Source: Scatomorpha merdigallinarum (GTDB lineage: Bacteria; Bacillota; Clostridia; Oscillospirales; Oscillospiraceae). From it: a stretch of 7,866 bases of DNA. Shown here one piece after another: positions 5,963 to 7,866 of the stretch. Position 1 is the first letter of the stretch. The number at the start of each line of letters is the position of its first letter. The stretch spans positions 1 through 7,866 of the forward strand of contig DVJA01000050.1 in the NCBI GenBank assembly GCA_018710885.1, written 5' to 3'. A program made the position numbers and the translations under genes. A model generated the notes under the pieces. It did not search any database. It was not told the origin of the DNA and worked only from the letters and a program-made list of their open reading frames with translations.

Positions 5963-7342
5963 TCAGCCCAGTGCGGGCAGGCTGGCCGCCGCCACGGACT
6001 GCCCGACACGGCGGGCCTTCTCGTCGGGGAGGGTGGGCACAATCGCGCTTGCGGCTTCGGGGTACTCGTCAGCGAGCACGGCCTTGCAGGTGTCGAGTAT
6101 GATGTCGCCGCCCTTGCCGGACATGACGCGGCCCAGCAGCAGGACGTATTTGAGCCCGTAGAAGGTGTGGTAGAAGGCCAGGGTGTGGCCAAGATACACG
6201 CCGATGGAGCGGTATACGGCCTCGGCACGGCTGTCACCGGCCTCCATGAGCGCCTGCACGGCCTTGAGCTTCTGCGCCGGAGCGTCGTCCTCTTTGAGCT
6301 CGATACCGGCGCGGGGAGCGAGCTTGATGACGCCGTCCTGGGAGAAGTACTTGACGCCGCAGCCGATGTCGCCCGACCACTCGTCGGCCATGGCCTCGGG
6401 GTTTGCGTCCACGGGGGCGAAGGCCAGCTCATTGAGCCAGCCGGTGACTGCGCCGTTTTCATCGACGTAGCCAACAGCCTCGCTGGTGCCCATCGCTATG
6501 CCGAGGATGTTGTTCTCACCCAGGCTCATGGCGCCCGCCAGGGCGCTCACGTCGCCGTCGTTGGCGACTACTACGGGGATATCGCCAAAGGTGTCGCGCA
6601 CAGCGCGGATGTAGATGTCCTTGACCTTCGCGTCAAAGAGCTCGGGCGGCACCTTGAGGAAGAGGCTGGCCACCATCGTGCGGTTGTTGATGTAGATACC
6701 GGCGCTGGACACGCCCACGGCGTCTACGCGCGGCATGTGCTCTGCCGCCGACTTGAGGGCCGAGACTATGCCTTCGTAGTGGTAGTCCGGATCTTCCGTG
6801 ACTTTGGGATACCAGACGACCTCCTCGGAAAAGACGCTCTCGCCGTCTATGACTGCGCTGACCTTGCGGTCGCTGCCGCCGGCGTCGAAGCCGATGCGGC
6901 AGCCGTCGAGGTGGCGGCCCACAGACTGGGGATTGCTGTACTCGGCCGGGACGGCGTCGCAGCGGACAACCTCAAAGGGGCGCTCGTACACGTTGGCCAT
7001 GAAGTCGGCGTCAAATTCGCGGCTGCCGCCCTTGCGGTAGGCCGCAGAGATGTACTCGTAGATCTCTTCACTTCCGGCTATATAGACCTTGAACCCGCCC
7101 ATGCACCAGAGCAGGAACTTGACCAGCCTGTCGGCATAGTATCTGTCGGCCCCGGCAAACTCTGCCGTGCCGTGGATGAAGGTGTGGTAAACCGCTACCT
7201 CACCGCCCGCGCGCTCTACCGCGATGTCCAGGGGCTGCTTCGCGTCCGCGAGGAATGCGGAGAAGAATTTCCCCATCGGTATGAAGCCGGGGTCCAGCTC
7301 CGGCACGTGTTTGACCGGCACATCTATACCAAGAAAATCCAT
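5963..7342 (-). CDS. ROK-like sugar kinase homologue with N-terminal extension and no zinc motif
   Basis: This 459-residue protein has a ROK/actin-fold ATPase half from about residue 148. The phosphate-1 loop is IGFDAGGSDRKVSAV (150-164) and the candidate catalytic stretch is VANDGDVSALAG (259-270), with D262 the likely base. The phosphate-2 loop is GIAMGTSEAVGYVD (281-294), and GRVMSGKGGDIIL (404-416) fits the adenosine region. Two things are odd. The ExGH zinc/sugar motif reads NELAF (304-308), so Glu is kept but His is Phe, and the CxCGxxGCxE cluster is absent, only C328 remaining nearby. Residues 1-145 match no helix-turn-helix I can see, so it does not look like a NagC/Mlc repressor. ATG 7342 is chosen because AAGGAGGA (7360-7353) precedes it. 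It converges on galT. A role in phosphorylating released GlcNAc/GalNAc, in place of NahK, is inferred from context; the true substrate is unknown and it could be non-catalytic. Confidence 0.85.
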   Translation of the reverse strand: MDFLGIDVPVKHVPELDPGFIPMGKFFSAFLADAKQPLDIAVERAGGEVAVYHTFIHGTAEFAGADRYYADRLVKFLLWCMGGFKVYIAGSEEIYEYISAAYRKGGSREFDADFMANVYERPFEVVRCDAVPAEYSNPQSVGRHLDGCRIGFDAGGSDRKVSAVIDGESVFSEEVVWYPKVTEDPDYHYEGIVSALKSAAEHMPRVDAVGVSSAGIYINNRTMVASLFLKVPPELFDAKVKDIYIRAVRDTFGDIPVVVANDGDVSALAGAMSLGENNILGIAMGTSEAVGYVDENGAVTGWLNELAFAPVDANPEAMADEWSGDIGCGVKYFSQDGVIKLAPRAGIELKEDDAPAQKLKAVQALMEAGDSRAEAVYRSIGVYLGHTLAFYHTFYGLKYVLLLGRVMSGKGGDIILDTCKAVLADEYPEAASAIVPTLPDEKARRVGQSVAAASLPALG

Positions 7343-7352
7343 TGTAAATGTG

Positions 7353-7360
7353 TCCTCCTT
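7353..7360 (-). promoter_or_regulatory. Shine-Dalgarno of the ROK-like gene
   Basis: AAGGAGGA on the minus strand ends ten bases before ATG 7342. It rules out the in-frame TTG at 7420, which would add 26 residues but coincides with a promoter-like TTGACA. Confidence 0.8.
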
Positions 7361-7387
7361 TGTGCTGGAAATACACTGATTGCTATG

Positions 7388-7420
7388 TATATAGACTACC
7401 AGTTTTTTCGCCGCTGTCAA
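7388..7420 (-). promoter_or_regulatory. Candidate sigma-A promoter of the ROK-like gene
   Basis: The minus strand has a consensus -35 box, TTGACA, at 7420-7415. Possible -10 boxes are TCTATA (7395-7390, spacer 19) and TATATA (7393-7388, spacer 21). Both spacings are longer than the usual 17, so the promoter may be weak or activator-dependent. Transcription would start about 30-40 bases before the start codon, and a terminator-like hairpin lies just upstream. Confidence 0.5.
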
Positions 7421-7445
7421 GCTAAATCCGCTATTTTTTGCAGGG

Positions 7446-7469
7446 AAAACCCCGCCGGTTTGCTCGGGG
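7446..7469 (-). terminator. Weak terminator-like hairpin after the Xre remnant
   Basis: On the minus strand CCCCG (7469-7465) pairs with CGGGG (7454-7450), followed by TTTT (7449-7446) and then CCC. The stem is only five base pairs with a ten-base loop. It sits three bases after the Xre remnant's stop, as expected for that gene's own terminator. Confidence 0.45.
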
Positions 7470-7471
7470 AA

Positions 7472-7573
7472 TTATTCCACCTCGCGGAGTAGTTCCTCGG
7501 CGCTGACGCCATAGAGTTTTGCCAGGGCGATCAGGTTGGAGGTGGAGGGTTCGGCCGCGCCGGTTTCACACAT
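7472..7573 (-). pseudogene. C-terminal remnant of an Xre-family helix-turn-helix regulator
   Basis: The minus strand reads MCETGAAEPSTSNLIALAKL, then YGVSAEELLREVE and TAA (7474-7472). This matches the end of the Cro/C1-type helix-turn-helix domain, whose usual form is WExGxxxPs..nLi.LAklygvs.deLl. The recognition helix and everything before it are missing. The codon before ATG 7573 is an in-frame TAA, no ribosome binding site precedes it, and the position normally holding Trp is Cys, so homology breaks at about 7567-7575. The remnant lies 129 bases upstream of the ROK gene on the same strand, so the intact protein may once have regulated the locus. The adjacent recombinase gene points to interruption by an integrative element. 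The missing half might lie at the element's far end. Confidence 0.75.
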
Positions 7574-7593
7574 TTAAAGACACTGGTTTACGT
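7567..7593. other. Probable integration junction (att-like boundary) between element and Xre gene
   Basis: These 27 bases separate the recombinase's TGA from the point where Xre homology resumes. Large serine recombinase genes usually lie at one end of their element, next to the attachment site. GGTTT occurs at 7562-7566 and again at 7585-7589, and a TTTAAA palindrome sits at 7573-7578. None of this defines the crossover exactly, which needs the other element end or an empty site. Confidence 0.5.
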
Positions 7594-7866
7594 TCAATCA
7601 ATTTTGCCGACGAAGTGGTAGAAGATTTCTACTTCCTGCTCCCGTGTGCCGTCGGGCTGTTTGACGGCTTAATGTATCAGGATTTTCTCAATCAAGGTGT
7701 TCAGCAGTTCGGCGGTCAGCTCGGTTGGGTCGGTATATTGGCGTATGAGCTTGACCCACTTCTCGGCGTCCGCTGTGGACTGCTCCTGAGTGGCGAGCTG
7801 AGTTTTTAGGGCCTCAATCTGCTCTGTAAGTGACTGCTGTTCGGACTGGTACTTCTGCGAGAGCAT
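7594..7866 (-). pseudogene. Large serine recombinase, C-terminal part, with an in-frame stop (partial, runs off window)
   Basis: The minus-strand frame from the window edge encodes a coiled-coil-like stretch (QKYQSEQQSLTEQIEALKTQ) and then EKWVKLIRQYTDPTELTAEL, followed by LLNTLIEKILIH. This is the C-terminal signature of Firmicute large serine recombinases (DUF4368-type tail), which integrate and excise conjugative or mobilisable elements. A TAA at 7671-7669 interrupts the frame after ILIH. The same frame continues for 24 codons as AVKQPDGTREQEVEIFYHFV, GKID, to TGA at 7596-7594, which is the usual family ending (an EVEIFYHFVGKID-like motif). A single G-to-T change (GAA to TAA) would explain it. 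The catalytic serine domain lies outside the window, so overall activity is unknown. The shortened protein loses only the extreme C-terminus and may still work. Confidence 0.8.

Noticed and set aside
7343..7420. 26-residue N-terminal extension of the ROK-like protein from TTG 7420
   Set aside because: The TTG is the first half of a TTGACA -35 box, and the extension spans the AAGGAGGA site that serves ATG 7342.
5948..7492. 514-codon open frame on the plus strand
   Set aside because: It is antisense to the ROK-like gene and starts just after the galT terminator with no ribosome binding site. Its composition is a mirror of the true gene's codon bias.
7519..7809. 96-codon plus-strand open frame near the right end
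   Set aside because: It lies antisense across both the Xre remnant and the recombinase, crosses the element junction and matches nothing.
1..7866. tRNA, rRNA, CRISPR array or tandem repeats
   Set aside because: I saw no cloverleaf-like segments, regularly spaced repeats or rRNA-like sequence. Coding genes fill nearly all of the window and no gap exceeds about 135 bases.

Overview
The window carries most of a sugar-uptake and phosphorolysis locus for beta-1,3-galactosyl-N-acetylhexosamines (lacto-N-biose, galacto-N-biose), followed on the right by the end of an integrated mobile element. The G+C-rich, strongly codon-biased genes, the consensus AGGAGG-type ribosome binding sites, the ATPase-less CUT1 transporter, the class II (Gram-positive type) GalT and the Clostridia-type serine recombinase C-terminus together suggest a gut Firmicute of class Clostridia. 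Species cannot be told from the sequence.

Layout, plus strand: the probable last codons of an upstream gene (1-32, perhaps the sugar-binding protein) and a perfect 14-bp hairpin (67-99) precede two ABC permeases (136-1020 and 1031-1915). A 62-residue two-helix membrane protein (1925-2113), a GH112 galactosyl-HexNAc phosphorylase (2136-4307) and a class II hexose-1-phosphate uridylyltransferase (4371-5879) follow. The order permease-permease-phosphorylase-GalT matches the bifidobacterial gltBC-lnpAB arrangement, with the small membrane gene inserted. The inferred pathway is import of the disaccharide, phosphorolysis to galactose-1-phosphate plus GlcNAc/GalNAc, then exchange of galactose-1-phosphate into UDP-galactose. 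The ATPase, an epimerase and a NahK-type kinase are not in the window.

Layout, minus strand: a convergent gene (5963-7342) encodes a 459-residue ROK-like sugar kinase homologue with an unassigned N-terminal region of about 145 residues and no zinc-binding motif. It has its own promoter-like sequence. It may phosphorylate the HexNAc released by the phosphorylase, but this is inference. Between it and galT lie two adjacent hairpins, each with a U-tail on only one strand, so each apparently terminates a different gene.

Right end: upstream of the ROK gene, on the same strand, is a 33-codon C-terminal remnant of an Xre-type helix-turn-helix regulator (7472-7573). It is cut off abruptly next to the 3' end of a large serine recombinase gene (7594-7866, running off the window). 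This looks like the boundary of an integrative element that inserted into the regulator gene. The recombinase itself has an in-frame TAA 24 codons before its apparent natural end.
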